From Gymnopus androsaceus JB14 (taxonomy: Eukaryota > Basidiomycota > Agaricomycetes > Agaricales > Omphalotaceae), in contig ML769397.1 of the NCBI GenBank assembly GCA_009733575.1, positions 392,488 through 456,487 on the forward strand: a stretch of 64,000 bases of DNA, given 5' to 3'. Below are positions 35,101-46,675 of the stretch, one piece after another (within the stretch, counting starts at the first letter, position 1; every line of letters begins with the position of its first letter). The translations under genes were made by a program, and so were the position numbers. The notes beneath the pieces were generated by a model. The model was not told the DNA's origin. It ran no database searches and was given only the letters and a program-made list of their open reading frames with translations.

Positions 35101-38100
35101 ATTCTGAACCGGACTGGCCGTTCAGAATCATGGCACCCACTACCTGAACAGGATATGAGACGCAACGACGATAAATTCGGAGGGCAAGTCAGAGCTTGTA
35201 AAACCCCTTCCCAAGCTACGTGCGGGCCCCTAGCTCCTGTTGGTACTATTATCGGGTGCCTAAATAGCTAACCGGAAAGAGTGGTAAGCTGAGATTCTCG
35301 CTCAACGCCGTCTGTGGGTACCTCGTTGGCATCTGTGGAGTATACAGACATCATTTTGAAACGCTGAACAGACCGAGCAATTATCAATCAACCACAACTG
35401 AAAAGAAGAAAGGCACCGCATAGTACAAACCCAAAAGGCGCAAGAATTATGTCGTCTAGCTCGACAAGCCTCTCATGATGATATCAGAAAGGTGGCATCT
35501 CTGAAACAGTTGGTGATTATTTTGGAGATAAATACCTTCAAGTTTACCATTTTCCTGATAATAATAAATCAACGAGCTGATCCTTCAGCTGCTAAACCTT
35601 TCAGCAAATCTAGCAACGCTGAAAGCCTACGAGTAGTAGGTAGAAGTCGGTCTCAGGAGGAGGGTAGCCCTAAGCCGACCGACTCGGAGAATCCAGGCTA
35701 CCGATACATGTTCGTTCCGTAAGGGTTAAGGTTCTAAAAGACAAAAAAATAACCCATTTTGGAAAATTTACGAGCCAAAATACTTGCGGTTGGCAGTAGT
35801 AAAAGACTACATACCAGCCACGATTCATGAGAAAGCTTGGGGAATCGGGAATACACACAGATAGCTCATACCCAAGGCTTTTAGATTAAAACCTCTAGTA
35901 AAAATTCCGGAAAACGCTTACCTTTATTCAACATACTCGGGGAGGAGCTTAAATCTACGGGACTTCGCTGGGAGGGCGATCTTCTGACTGGAGAGTGACG
36001 CGTGACATCGCGTGACCGAGATGTACAGGTAGCACCGGCCCGTAAATAGCCTTCAAGAACCACCGCCAAGACCACCGCAACCGCTGCCAGTTTGCTGCTC
36101 TTAAGTATCTCTATCGGAACTACCAAGGCCCCAGCAGAACTCTTTCGCTGATGACAGCTATGTAAACTTCAAGGTATGTATTAAAGGCGATACTACTATG
36201 ACGCTCTCAATCTCCCTTTTATGAAGAATCTCGTCTTACCATTGACTCGGAATATGCATCGCTGATTCCTAAGCCTGATTCCAAGCGGATAAACCCTTTC
36301 GATCGACCGCTCACTGCTCCCGACGTCTATTCTCTACGGTTGGTCGAGATCGACGAACCGAGAGCTCAAAATGCAAGCATACATATTCGAAGACTGAAGC
36401 CTTTCTTCAATCTTTTTGACATCCAATACATTGTACTAAATATCACAATCCTCAAACTGGCCTATGAGGACTCGGAGTACATGTGGAGTGGCGTCTGTTC
36501 CGTCCAAACTCAATAAGGCACCTCGGCGGAGTAGAACCATATTTGTGCTATATTCCAGATATTGTCATGACACGTATCCATTCCACAGGATAGTTAGTCG
36601 TGGTAAAGCAAAGGTTATACCATTACTTTTTCTCTCAGTTAACTTTATCGCTGATGCTTATCCAGCGCGGCGGGAGGTACACACGAATTCGACGTTTCCG
36701 CTCATTGAAGACGATAATTAAACCATCATGATGCTCTGCTAGATTGAGTTCTTTTCACATCTCTAAATCTAGCTTTCGCGTCAAATGTCTGCGACCTCTG
36801 TCGACTCCACTATCGTCGATCCTTTTATTCCTGATTTCCGATTCATGTGAAGATATGCACTGAAGTCACGAAATGTGTGTTGATACAGTTTCAAGGACGT
36901 TGAGTTGTTGATGCTCCCTCCTTGATTCTTTGACAGTCTGACATTGTAACACGATGCTTCACAGGCTCACACTGCCCATCTACTTACCAAACTTACCTAC
37001 CAAGAGTAGACATTGGTCGACGGTATGTGGAACAGTCCTCGGAATTCAAATCGGCTTTAGAAAGTGTCACAAGTTTTGGGGGTCAAAGGTGTGTCGAGTC
37101 CTTGGTCTGTATCAGTGGCTTTTTTGAATATACCGATTTCTGGAATGACAAGTTTCTCAATTACATCCCCATTTTTTCCCCTCGGCTTCTCTCATATGCT
37201 TTCTATCTCAACGGATTTTGGCATAGTGTTTTCCTTTCTCCAATGGATGCTTTCCAACCGTTTTGTTCTGTTAATCTTGACGGTGAAAGACCGCCTGATG
37301 CGAGTGCCCATATCGTGACCATTCGTTGAAGGCTCTTGAACACGATTTTCGTTTCCGTCCTTTCGTAAATAAGTATAGTTCGTATGGCTTGGAATGATTC
37401 AAACAGCGAAGGTGTTGTCCGGGCGTTCGTACAGAGAAGTTAAAATAGAAATTTCTTCAGGATGGCGCTTCATGTGGAAGTGTCTTTGGACTTGCTGCTT
37501 ATCCCCTTTTACAAATGGCAAGCGAAACATCTTTGCATCCAATTCGGGAGACGAATATTTTTTCGCGACAAAGCCAACGCCTTAGCAACTCGATCACCTT
37601 CAAGTTTGTGGCAGATGTTGCGTGTTTCATTCTCTACAGGTCTTGCTAAGTATCTCTATAGTTGCTTTGTGCAGTGCTTCGTAACATTCTGTAAAGCCCT
37701 AAAGCTATAAGTAATGAGATTTCTCAGACCTCTTGCAAACACGAGGAAATATTCAATGTTGGACTGAATTACGCTCGTATGGCGGAATTATCTGGAACAA
37801 TATCCGCCATCGTACTTTACTTACATATGAAGTAGCGATAAAAGCCATCAAACAAAACCCGCCTGGATGAAGGAACCGCGCGCTTGGTGACAATGATAAC
37901 AATATGATTCTGCTCGATATCCATTAAGTCTAGTCTTTTTTTAGGCTTTTTGGACACGAATTGAACAAAGATTGAAACAATCTCTTCAGTAAAGGTACAC
38001 ATGACCAGAGTGAACGATACTTCAATTCCGTACACCGACGAATGGACCTTATCGCGCCTTCATGAACAATGTATCCAATTGGATGCATATAAATTTCGAT

Positions 38101-38930
38101 ATGCAACATTATTTAGTGGATGCGATTTTCACTAGTACTGGTGATGAGACTTCAAAGAAGAAATACTACATGTCAACAATCATTTCATACCATACCAATC
38201 CCTTTCCGCTACATATTCTCTCTACGTCGCTTTCTTCTCCTCGATTGTTAGCGAGGAAAACATGCGCTCGTTATCCTCATTTTGATCATCTTCTATTGCT
38301 GGCAACTCGTAGACTTGCTCTCCCGTTCTACATCCTGTGCTCTTCCCGATTCCCGAAAGTCATTAGGGACGTGCCTTGAAGACATGTAGAGCATACCAAG
38401 ATAGTACGTAGCAGACCTGTGTTCAAAGACTATAGTGGCTTCAAGGGGCACCTGGCAGACCTTGGCAAATTTCATGCATATAGTCACATAAGTCAACTAC
38501 TTATGTGAACTTTGTCTCTCGGAACGAGGAGTAAACTTCTCTGGTTAACTCATGAGCCGCCTGGGGTAAAGCATTTTCTGGTGTGAACATTCTTTATGAA
38601 CTTCACTACAGCCTCGATAAAGCCAGTCCCGCACATAATTCCGGGGTTGGTTGCGCTTAGCCCCGTTCAGCTGCTATCTACGATATACGAGCTCGGCACC
38701 AGCGGCATCCATCGGCACTGCAAGTTTTCCGAACTACTCGGACTGAGCCTAGTTCTGCTCATGAATCCACTCCAGCTACAAAAGACTCGAATCAGTGCTC
38801 CAGGAAGTGACCCCTGGGCTCTAATACAACTCCTTGCCTTCTCTCAAATTGTTAGAAGCGTGTTTGGAAAGCACCGACTCATCCGACGCTGCACTTACGG
38901 AGGTTCGGCCTTGAGACAATAGCTCGCTTT
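32177..38930. other. Gene-poor stretch with isolated open segments
   Basis: About 6.7 kb without a gene that I can assemble. One notable open segment without an early ATG spans about 36225-36512 on + and includes INPFDRPLTAPDVYSLRLVE and ASIHIRRLKPFF; it looks coding by composition but its family is unclear. Repeated TTGTCCGAAC motifs occur near 34618, 34645 and 34837. Other open frames (34396-34778, 37027-37329, 38062-38379) overlap each other on opposite strands and show no domain. Confidence 0.5.
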
Positions 38931-38969
38931 ACTCTGTGCCACATGTTAGATTTGCATGCAGATACGGAA

Positions 38970-39612
38970 CGATGGAGTTTCTACAGTATGTTGCTAATTT
39001 ACACGAAATTGCGTCTATTTTCACTTCCTTTCAACTCTTACAAGTCCGAGAAAAAGGGATAAGTATACTGCATCGTCAGGTAAACACCCGTTCGTCCCTT
39101 TTTTCAAATCACTTTCTAACGATTTCTGTGAAGAAGAATCCCAATCATGATGTATCACCAATGCATCTGAAGCAGCCTATCCAGACGCGTATTTCTGCAG
39201 ATGCGGAATTCATACGTCAGGGCAAGAGGAAATCTGGTAAATCATTCGAGATATTACACCCTCCTTCTTTGAATCCATCGATTTACCTGAACTAGTGAGC
39301 GTGTCAAGGTTAAGGATACGGAGGACGTCAACAAAGCTATGGATAACTTTGCCAAGGATATATTATCTGAAGAGTGCGTTTATGGGAGCAGGTACGCGGC
39401 CATCTTCCAATATGTCAGAGCTCGCTTGACCTACGGATGCTCGTTACCAAAGAACGATTCAGACATCGAGAAGAAACTAAGAGATGCAGGGTACCGGCGC
39501 AATCTGGTTTAATTGCGCATTCAAGAAGCTATCTGGTCCGCGTTGCTGTCTACCTATTCTGCCTGCGCTCCATGACTTTAGATGCCAGCGTAAGATATTT
39601 CCCTAGACCTAG
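38970..39612 (+). pseudogene. Possible gene remnant of unknown family
   Basis: A coding-like frame without its own start runs through about 39175-39511: EAAYPDAYFCRCGIHTSG is followed, across a plausible intron (donor GTAAAT near 39237, acceptor CTGAACTAG near 39295), by ERVKVKDTEDVNKAMDNFAK and YAAIFQYVRARLTYGC. A further frame, AIWFNCAFKKLSG, follows. Upstream candidate exons (MEFLQYVANLHEIASIF near 38970) could belong to it. I do not recognise the family. Phases do not join into one clean reading frame, so I treat it as a possible decayed or mis-assembled gene. Confidence 0.3.
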
Positions 39613-39715
39613 TATTTCAGTTCACAGTATATTGATACATCCATTTACCGCTGCACTAGCTGTACTACTTGTCTACAATAATATTAAATGCTACATACAA
39701 TTTATGTCTGGTTAT

Positions 39716-40632
39716 TCAACTATTCACGAGCTTCTGTAGTCGCTCCAATTCCTTCTCTCTGGCAATAAGAGTTGCCCGCGTCTTTTCTTGCTCTGCTATA
39801 ATTGCCTTCTTGGCTTCCTCCAAGCGAGCTGTCTCGTCCTTCTCCATGAGCGCAGTAAACTCTGGTACGCCACCTTTCGAACCCTCGAGGGATGCCGGAT
39901 TGGCGATGTGGAACGGTATAGGCTTCGTCTTGGCTTTTGGAAGGAGCTTAGGTGGATGGCTAGTCAAAATACCAAGAAAGTGCTGATATGGGTCGTTGAA
40001 TACGATTTCGTCGTACTGCCAAGAGTGTACTGGTCCAGCTTTTATAGCATCATCCGGTAGAGGAATTTCCGGCTCGCCAGCGCGTGCCCATGGGTGTAAT
40101 TTAAGATGGTGATATAGTATAATGGCTTTCTCGCCGGATTCTTGGATGAAATGTATCCGAATTTGAATCTCGAATTCGCCCCAGCTGAACTGAAAGCGTT
40201 AGTTATTAGCTTGCGCAAGAGCTCACAGATTCGTTACCCTGTCTCTGCGACCTCAAAGGGTGGTTTGTCGACATCTGAGAGTAGATTCGGCAAATAATCA
40301 CAATGGATAAATCGATCTGACGCACTTCGAGTTGGATTAGGATAAGTGTCATGGAGCTTGAATGCGACACGTTTTATAAAGTAGCCAAGATTGTCTGCTC
40401 CTCCGACTATATCAGAGTTTTCAGCAGACGCTGCGCCGCGTACAGCTACTGTCCATTTGTGAGTATGCTCTGGCGGACAGTTTTCTCGCTCTTCCGGAGT
40501 CAAAAGTGTAGCGGTATTTCCGTAGATTATTGGACGAAAAATGCTAAGACCCTGTAAAAGCATTAGTTTAGAGCATATTGATAGATACAGAAATGTACTT
40601 GCTCTAACACGAACGCGGTCAGTGTTGGCCAT
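39716..40632 (-). CDS. YAF9: YEATS-domain protein YAF9 (GAS41 homologue)
   Basis: YAF9/GAS41 is the acetyl-lysine reader shared by the SWR1 remodeller and NuA4 acetyltransferase. Four exons give about 253 residues: MANTDRVRVR, then GLSIFRPIIYGNTATLLTPE, HTHKWTVAVRG, VGGADNLGYFIKRVAFKLHD, the signature TYPNPTRNVDKPPFEVAETG, then WGEFEIQIRIHF and the YHHLKLHPW block of the YEATS fold. The C-terminal third is helical and charged (EKDETARLEEAKKAI, REKELERLQKLV), the coiled coil used for complex assembly. Intron 1 begins with GC rather than GT (GCAAGT...TTACAG, 51 nt); joining at a GT here gives a stop. Intron 2 is 51 nt, in frame and stop-free. The start is 89 bp from the divergent COX7A-like gene. 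Very confident. Confidence 0.93.
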
Positions 40633-40721
40633 GGATGAGGTCTGGAGAGAAAGTCTGGACTGGGCCAAATATTTGTTGTCCCGGTTATTTCCCGCTTTAC
40701 TCTAACACAACTTCATCCACC
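40633..40721. promoter_or_regulatory. Short bidirectional promoter between YAF9 and the COX7A-like gene
   Basis: The two start codons are 89 bp apart on opposite strands, so both promoters share this segment. No defined motif was identified. Confidence 0.6.
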
Positions 40722-41118
40722 ATGCTCGACGGAATTTACAACCGTAGGCCTATTATTTTTTATTTCTATTTATCCAAATAACAGAAATCCAAGGCCCAAA
40801 TAACATGATTGAAAGGCAGAAGGCCTATCAGGTTCGTTTCTGTTCGTTTCTTCAGCCAAATGAATCTAATCATTTTTTGTAGGCTGACCCTCGGCCTGTT
40901 CACCTCAAGGCTCCTAGGCGCGTTCTTTACCTTCGTATGGCTGTTATTTCGCTCTCGCTGCTAGTTCTCAACGAACGGTCAAATTAGGTCTCTTCGGTGT
41001 TGGATTCACCGCGGGTGCACTCGGAACTGTTTATGGAATATCTCAGTTGATTAGGGTACGTGGACTCTACTGTCTCTCGAGTCCTATATACTGAATTATC
41101 TTACAGGGAAAGCAATAG
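40722..41118 (+). CDS. Cytochrome c oxidase subunit 7A-like small membrane protein
   Basis: Five tiny exons join to a 66-residue protein. It reads MLDGIYNQIQGPNNMIERQK, then AYQADPRPVHLKAPRR, then a single membrane segment LFGVGFTAGALGTVYGISQL and the end IRGKQ. A matrix-facing basic N-terminal half followed by one transmembrane helix and a short tail is the arrangement of COX7A-type subunits, which sit at the edge of respiratory complex IV in the inner mitochondrial membrane. Introns are 41, 51, 53 and 51 nt; the third uses donor GTATGG and restores VLYLR-LFGVG. Almost half of the locus is intron. It could instead be another single-helix respiratory subunit; the coding model itself is strong. 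Confidence 0.75.
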
Positions 41119-41974
41119 ATGGGCAGCCGGAAATCCTGTTCAAAATAGATACAAATCTCCTTGTTTTTCTTCGCATTACAAGCCTCGAATTCGAATCCAC
41201 ATGTTCCAGACTCTATCCACAAGATGCATTCATTCTTCCGGCCATTGGCTAGATCATTCAGGCTCCGACTGCTGATGAGCAGACTTCTACGTTTCTAGCC
41301 AGCGCTAGAAGGACCTTAGAATCGCACATTTACATGGACCATCTGGCTGGTTCCCTTCTTTCCTTCCTTTCGAACATCTCCCCTGACTATGTTTGCGCGC
41401 TTTACACCTTTCGTATTTCACATCGACAGCTTCCTGACACCGAGCGCTTTGTCATGAGGTCTCCCGTTTCGTGTCCCGTATTTGATCCAAGCGAAAGCTG
41501 TAAAGTCTTAGGCACGATAGTTGCATATTTGGAGGCAAGAATTTGCCTAGCTTGACCGTGAATAACCAGGTTTTGCAAAGAGTCACATCATAGTTGCTTC
41601 ATAATAACTCAACTCGACTAATTTCTCTTCGAGACGGGACTACCTTGTCTAAACAATCTCGGAGGTTATGTATCTAAATACGTACCTTATGTGCTTTCTA
41701 TCTATGGTATTATGCACATCTTATCAAGTAAAGGGAGAATGACTTGATTATCCTGATCCTGTCTCTGCAGTGAACAGTATATTCATTGCAACAAGTGCGT
41801 CCAAATGCGACGTTCACGAAGCTCTAGCACCAAGCATTGCTTTTTTTTTTGACGCCTTGAGTATTCCTGTACTCATTCTTTACATCATGATTGCCGCTTC
41901 TGGACGGACGGTATTTACTATTTATACGAAATTATACCACGATGGTTCATGCACTTCCTTCCTAACTCCTTATC
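41119..41974. other. Intergenic, no supportable gene
   Basis: Contains the 3' end of the COX7A-like transcript and the promoter of the von Willebrand A gene. Short open frames such as 41334-41555 and 41770-41991 show no domain and the latter overlaps the next gene's start. Confidence 0.5.
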
Positions 41975-43226
41975 ATGCCAAACTTCATTAGCGGCTTATT
42001 CACTCGAAGTCGTACATCGAGTCGGGCTTCGCAACCCACCTTCGATCCCAACGCGGACTTGACCGAAGAGCCGGATAGCAAAACATTACTTGGAATACCT
42101 GGTAACATCCCCACCGATAATGTCCCACCACCATATTCCCGAGAGCCAACACCATCGGGGTCGATCAGCGGTGGATTCCTAACAAAATTCAAGACGAGGA
42201 CTGATTCCGAGTGTGAGCTTCTATCGTTTGCTATCTGATCCCAATTTTTACATAAACGCTTTTGTAGATTATCGGACTCCCCTGCGGCGGGAATCTTTGG
42301 AAAATGCTCTGGAGGTCCTCAGGGATTTCGACGTCGTCGTAGTTGTAGATGACTCCGGCTCGATGCAAGGCTCGTTGTGGGCGGAAGTAGGTCATTACAT
42401 TTGCCACGTAAACATTTACTTGATTGGCTGTTTCAAGGCTAGACTAGCTCTTTCCAGTATTGCCGATACCGCGAGCAAATTCGATGAAGATGGGATAGAT
42501 ATACACTTTATAAACTCCAAAAAAGAAGGCCTGAATGTGAAGGTGGGACATAATCCTGTACTATTGTCTGCTGGTGTTTATAATTCAGTGTCTATTAACA
42601 GAGTAGCCGTCAAGTAATGGATCTATTCGACAGTATCAGGCCATATGGCTCAACATATCTAGGACGCACGCTCGATGTCCTTCTTGGGGACTACCTTGAT
42701 GAAATTGAAGCAGCAAAACCTGACAAGGTTGCACTGAGGAAGATCAAACCGAAAAACTTCATTGTCATAACTGACGGAGAACCAAGTTTGTATCATATCT
42801 CTGACAGCATAGTGCGTATGCTTACGATGTGCATTCTTCTAGGTGATGATCCTGAAGAGGTTATTGCCAATGCAGCTAAGCGACTGGACGCAGGGAAATT
42901 CCCCCTTGCTCAGGTCAGTTAGATAGTACAATTTTGGCTTGGCATATTTACTCAACTATTCTGTGCAGCTCGGAATCCAACTCGTACAGATTGGACGAGG
43001 AGAGGAGGCCAAGAGGTATCTCAATCGACTGGACAATACCTTGACAGAGAAATATCAAATTCGAGTGAGTTTAGTTTCCCCTTTTTACATCTGTCTTCAA
43101 TCTCATCTTGATTTTTCACAGGACATTGTCGACACTACTCCGTATTTTGGACAAATAAGCCATGATGCTCTGATCAAGATAATGCTGGGCGGAATCAACC
43201 GGAAAATGGACCGTAGCAAGGCTTGA
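41975..43226 (+). CDS. von Willebrand factor A domain protein
   Basis: The protein begins MPNFISGLFTRSRTSSRASQ with a Pro/Ser-rich linker (PPPYSREPTPSG), then enters a vWA domain. DFDVVVVVDDSGSMQGSLW holds the metal-ion-dependent adhesion motif DxSGS, IHFINSKKEG and PYGSTYLGRTLDVLL supply the middle (the Thr of the second MIDAS loop lies in GSTYLGRTL), and NFIVITDGEPS gives the TDGE strand. LGIQLVQIGRGEEAKRYLNR and GQISHDALIKIMLGGINRK close the fold. About seven exons join to roughly 300 residues; the first intron starts GTGAGC and the second is 51 nt, in frame and stop-free. The third donor is uncertain (GTGGGA or GTACTA). No signal peptide, so probably intracellular; fungal vWA proteins of this type have no settled function. 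Confidence 0.85.
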
Positions 43227-43492
43227 AGATAGTCCCAAGAAACAAGTTTTTGACTGCCTCTTATATTATAATTATTAGTACCACTTCACTAAATCTATAT
43301 GGTTCTTATACTGTAATACTAGTTTTTATATGAATGCTTGCAGTAGTTTAGACGCGCCTTTGACCGCGAGACTGACCAGTGCACAATACTAATCCTTTCA
43401 GTGGTAAAAAGACACCGTGAAGGAAGGATTTGAACACTGCAGAACAGGTATTGATTACATTTGAGTAAGTACAGAAAACAAGAAAACAAGAA

Positions 43493-44148
43493 TTACAACT
43501 GGCCCTCAAAACGTTGACCAGTCTGAACGAGGCCAAAAACAAATCAGCCTAGCAAGAGCTCGAGATGAACATTACGAGACTTACAAAGAACGCGAGGCCG
43601 TAAGTTTCTGATGTGAAAGTGACTGCCATATGACATGAGTCTTGCAATCCTCAATTTGAAGAACAGACGCACTTTTTGATCCCTTAGGGAAATAGAACAC
43701 ATCGCCAGCAACGGCATGCACTTTCTGACCAGTCTCATCTGAGATATCAAACTCCCCTTCAACGACGATCTTCATCTCGTGGTAAGTGTAGGTATATGTA
43801 AATGGGGCTCCCTAGTAGGGCAGCAGATTTGTTAGATTGAGTACTATAGCTAACGGGGTCTGTCTTACCTTGTCAACGCGATAGAATCCGCAGGTAATGG
43901 GCTTATCAGAGTCGAATTTCTCGCTGAGGAAAATTTCAGCAAGAATTCGGGAGGGTGAGACAACGTGAAAAATTTGATCACCTCGAAGCGATGTCATGAA
44001 GAGCAATGTTGTCGCCGGAGATGATAGGGATCTTGCGGTCCTTGGCCCCAGCATGAAAGCTCATAGCGACTGGCTCTGACGTCGACTCGGACGAAGTCGA
44101 CGCCGACTTTCCACTGCCAGAAGAGAAAGATTTCGAGAGGAAAGACAT
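43493..44148 (-). CDS. Small EutQ-like cupin protein
   Basis: Five exons join to about 142 residues. The start is [16 protein letters not shown] (ATG at 44148), with a Ser-rich leader, then [20 protein letters not shown]. The cupin core includes [28 protein letters not shown] (cupin motif 1 with the HE pair) and [15 protein letters not shown] (motif 2), then TYGLAFF and TGQRFEGQL. This fits the one-domain EutQ/DUF861 cupins, beta-barrels that often bind metal or small ligands. The first intron (58 nt, GTGATC...CCTCAG) explains why an apparent alternative frame ([15 protein letters not shown]) is open there. No signal peptide. Its 3' end converges on the vWA gene with 266 bp between stops. The ligand is unknown. 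Confidence 0.8.
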
Positions 44149-44828
44149 CACGAGCAGTATTCCAGGACCAGAGAATCCTTCATGGTTTTATAGCGGACGA
44201 CTTGGGATGTCACCAATGAGACTCTGATAAGCAAAATGAGGCAGATCTTCTGACATGCCTGACGATAGCCTTGCGTCGTCGGAAGACCAGCGGAGAGCCG
44301 CATACATGATACGCGGCAGCCTACGCCAGTATAGTAGTTCCTCAAGTGCCCGAGAAAGAGCTGCGACGAATTGTCATTTCGTTTGGAACCGTTCCATTGG
44401 CAGGTAAAGGGATTCCGAAAGGCTCTAGTTCTCCGCGAACGGCTAGCAAATAGCGATAAGCTGGAGTGAGCACGCCGAAAGAAGTCCAAAATATGTCATT
44501 TGAAAGTAAAGTTCTTGATAAGGAGCGTATTTGAAGTCTTTCAGGTCTCTGAAAAGGAAGCCCAGGGCAAAGCATCGTGATGTCGGGCGCTACTCTTCGC
44601 GGTTCCGCCTGGGCGCTAAGCGCGTCGATCCCCTTGAACACTGACTAGCACACGATATCCTCTCTTCGACGCGCTCTCAATGGATTTCTGATGTAAGTAA
44701 CTAAACAAATCAGTACTGGATAAGCCCACCCAACTTCTTCTACTTTTCTAGTTGCGCTTGAACTTCATTTGTCTCAAGTGGCGCGATACCAGATTCTTTT
44801 GTTGCTTGCATAGGACCTTCAGCTGTGT
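44149..44828. other. Intergenic; one doubtful minus-strand frame
   Basis: A 99-codon minus-strand frame (44342-44641) contains SNDIFWTSFGVLTPAYRYLL and could be a small gene or relic, but no domain, paralogue or intron supports it. The rest presumably holds the promoters of the cupin and F-box genes. Confidence 0.35.
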
Positions 44829-46391
44829 ATGTCCTCGTCTTCAACACAGAATTATAACTATTCCTCTGACTCCAGGACTAATGGGTCGGATGGACGCTAT
44901 GCATCCCGCAATCATCCAAATATTACTCCCCATCTCCTCACAAACATACCCCCGAGTGATAACGATGCTCAGCTGTTCTTAGAAGTTCTGAGAAACTTTA
45001 CGGTTCAGGAAGCGTTTCTACAGAAAGAGATCCCATTTCTGGAGGCCACATTGACGAGACGCAGGGCAGAGTTATTACAAGCCCAGGAGGTGATTCGCCA
45101 GCACAAGCTCGCGCTATCTCCTGTGCGTCGCCTCCCCACAGAACTTTTGGTGGAGATATTCCTTCATGTTCTAGGCAGTGAGGATTCTGAGGATGTTCTG
45201 GAGCTTTCCCGTGGACTTTGGCCTCTTTCACAAGTTTGTGGATCATGGAGGTCTGCGATCCTCGACCACACACCATTTTGGACAACTGTATATCTACCAT
45301 GGCGCAGACAATATCCTCAGTATGCAGTCCACATACTCTCCCTATTCCTGGAGAGATCTCGATCCAAGCCAATAATTGTAGACTTTACCTGTCGCGGTCG
45401 TGGCACTTCAGACTTCACTCGCGCCATCCTTGGAGTCCTCATGTCTCAATCCAACCGCTGGGAAACATGCCGTCTTACTATCCCTGTTGAACTACTTGCA
45501 GATTTAGCAGACTCTCGTGTCGTTAGACGCGCTGATACAATACGCCATCTCGATCTTTCCTTGGACTTGCCTTTTGGATCCCCAGTGGCTGGGTTGTATG
45601 ATATTTTTGCCGAGGCAGGGGCACTCCGCTCCATTAAACTCAGCGGATTCCCTAATATCTCACCCACGACTCTGCGGTTACCTTGGTCCCAGCTGACTCG
45701 GTATCAAGCGACACAAGATTTCCCTGAACTCCATCTTACCATTCTTCGTTTGACATCTAGTCTCGAGGAATGCAGTCTCGAATCCTCCCGGCCGTGGCAT
45801 CGTGTACCGCCTCCCACCGATGTCCTGCATTTACCAAAGTTGAGACGGCTGAATCTAGAGGGGACTGCCGTACTTCTCTTGCAATTCCTTACTACGCCAA
45901 ATCTCCGATCCCTGGGTGTCGACAACCCGGAGGAAGGAAGGATACAGTCTTTCCTTGCTCGGTCCAACTGTCGTCTCCAGGGTCTCGAGATTGAATCTAC
46001 GCCAATGGGCAGTGATGTTCTTGACGCTTTACGAAGAACCCCAGATCTGGTCAAGCTGGTTCTTAACCTCGCCCTTCCTCGCAATAGCACCGTGTTCAAA
46101 GAGCTTCTTACAGCTTTGAAATACGTCCCTGACAAACCGGAGGAGTGTAAACTCCTTCATCTCAAGGAATTGCATCTCAGCGTTTACCATTCCGGTGATG
46201 GTCTTTGTGCCAATGAACTTGCCGCGATGATTATGTCTCGGTGGAGGTTTTCGGGCCATCCAACAGCACAGAAAGATCTGGCCCGATTGAAATGCTTTAC
46301 GCTTGAAACGAATAGTTATTGGCTTCCCGTCTTTGATACTTTGAAAGAGTTGAATCATGAAGGACTGGATACATTCATAAAGTTGCGGTAG
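44829..46391 (+). CDS. F-box domain protein, family copy A1 (intact)
   Basis: A complete single-exon protein of 520 residues. After a polar N-terminus and a coiled-coil-like stretch (LEATLTRRRAELLQAQEVIR, about residues 65-90) comes the F-box-like core, LSPVRRLPTELLVEIFLHVL, then SQVCGSWRSAILDHTPFW. The rest is a string of degenerate leucine-rich segments (IRHLDLSLDLPFG, LRRLNLEGTAVLLL, LVKLVLNLALPRN). In this Agaricomycete family the F-box is expected to bind Skp1 and the repeats to select substrates for an SCF ubiquitin ligase; no substrate is known. It shares its overall plan with copy A2 at 48153 and more distantly with the B and C copies. Confidence 0.88.
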   Translation: MSSSSTQNYNYSSDSRTNGSDGRYASRNHPNITPHLLTNIPPSDNDAQLFLEVLRNFTVQEAFLQKEIPFLEATLTRRRAELLQAQEVIRQHKLALSPVRRLPTELLVEIFLHVLGSEDSEDVLELSRGLWPLSQVCGSWRSAILDHTPFWTTVYLPWRRQYPQYAVHILSLFLERSRSKPIIVDFTCRGRGTSDFTRAILGVLMSQSNRWETCRLTIPVELLADLADSRVVRRADTIRHLDLSLDLPFGSPVAGLYDIFAEAGALRSIKLSGFPNISPTTLRLPWSQLTRYQATQDFPELHLTILRLTSSLEECSLESSRPWHRVPPPTDVLHLPKLRRLNLEGTAVLLLQFLTTPNLRSLGVDNPEEGRIQSFLARSNCRLQGLEIESTPMGSDVLDALRRTPDLVKLVLNLALPRNSTVFKELLTALKYVPDKPEECKLLHLKELHLSVYHSGDGLCANELAAMIMSRWRFSGHPTAQKDLARLKCFTLETNSYWLPVFDTLKELNHEGLDTFIKLR

Positions 46392-46675
46392 AACGCAATA
46401 TTCCATCATATTCCTATCCCCATCCCGTTCCGCTTGACTATACACTTTTCCTTTCAATTTCGAATTTCACCAGTTCTAGTATTGCTTGTACTACCACGGA
46501 TCAAAGTACTACATATTTCAGGGACTTTTGATTACAACAACTATTAAATTAACAATCCATATCTGTAGTTCTGTAAGTAAGTAAAGGGAAGCTATACTCA
46601 AAATGCAGATGCGAAATGGAGGGCGTCCCGAGAACAGAGGCGATGCGGACACTCAGCAGAGGTGAATTCTGAATT

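Noticed and set aside
43812..44054. Frame reading [17 protein letters not shown] as part of the cupin
   Set aside because: It falls within a well-formed 58-nt intron; splicing it out keeps the cupin in frame and matches the family.
45704..46457. Minus-strand frames opposite F-box copy A1
   Set aside because: Antisense shadows of an intact 520-residue protein.
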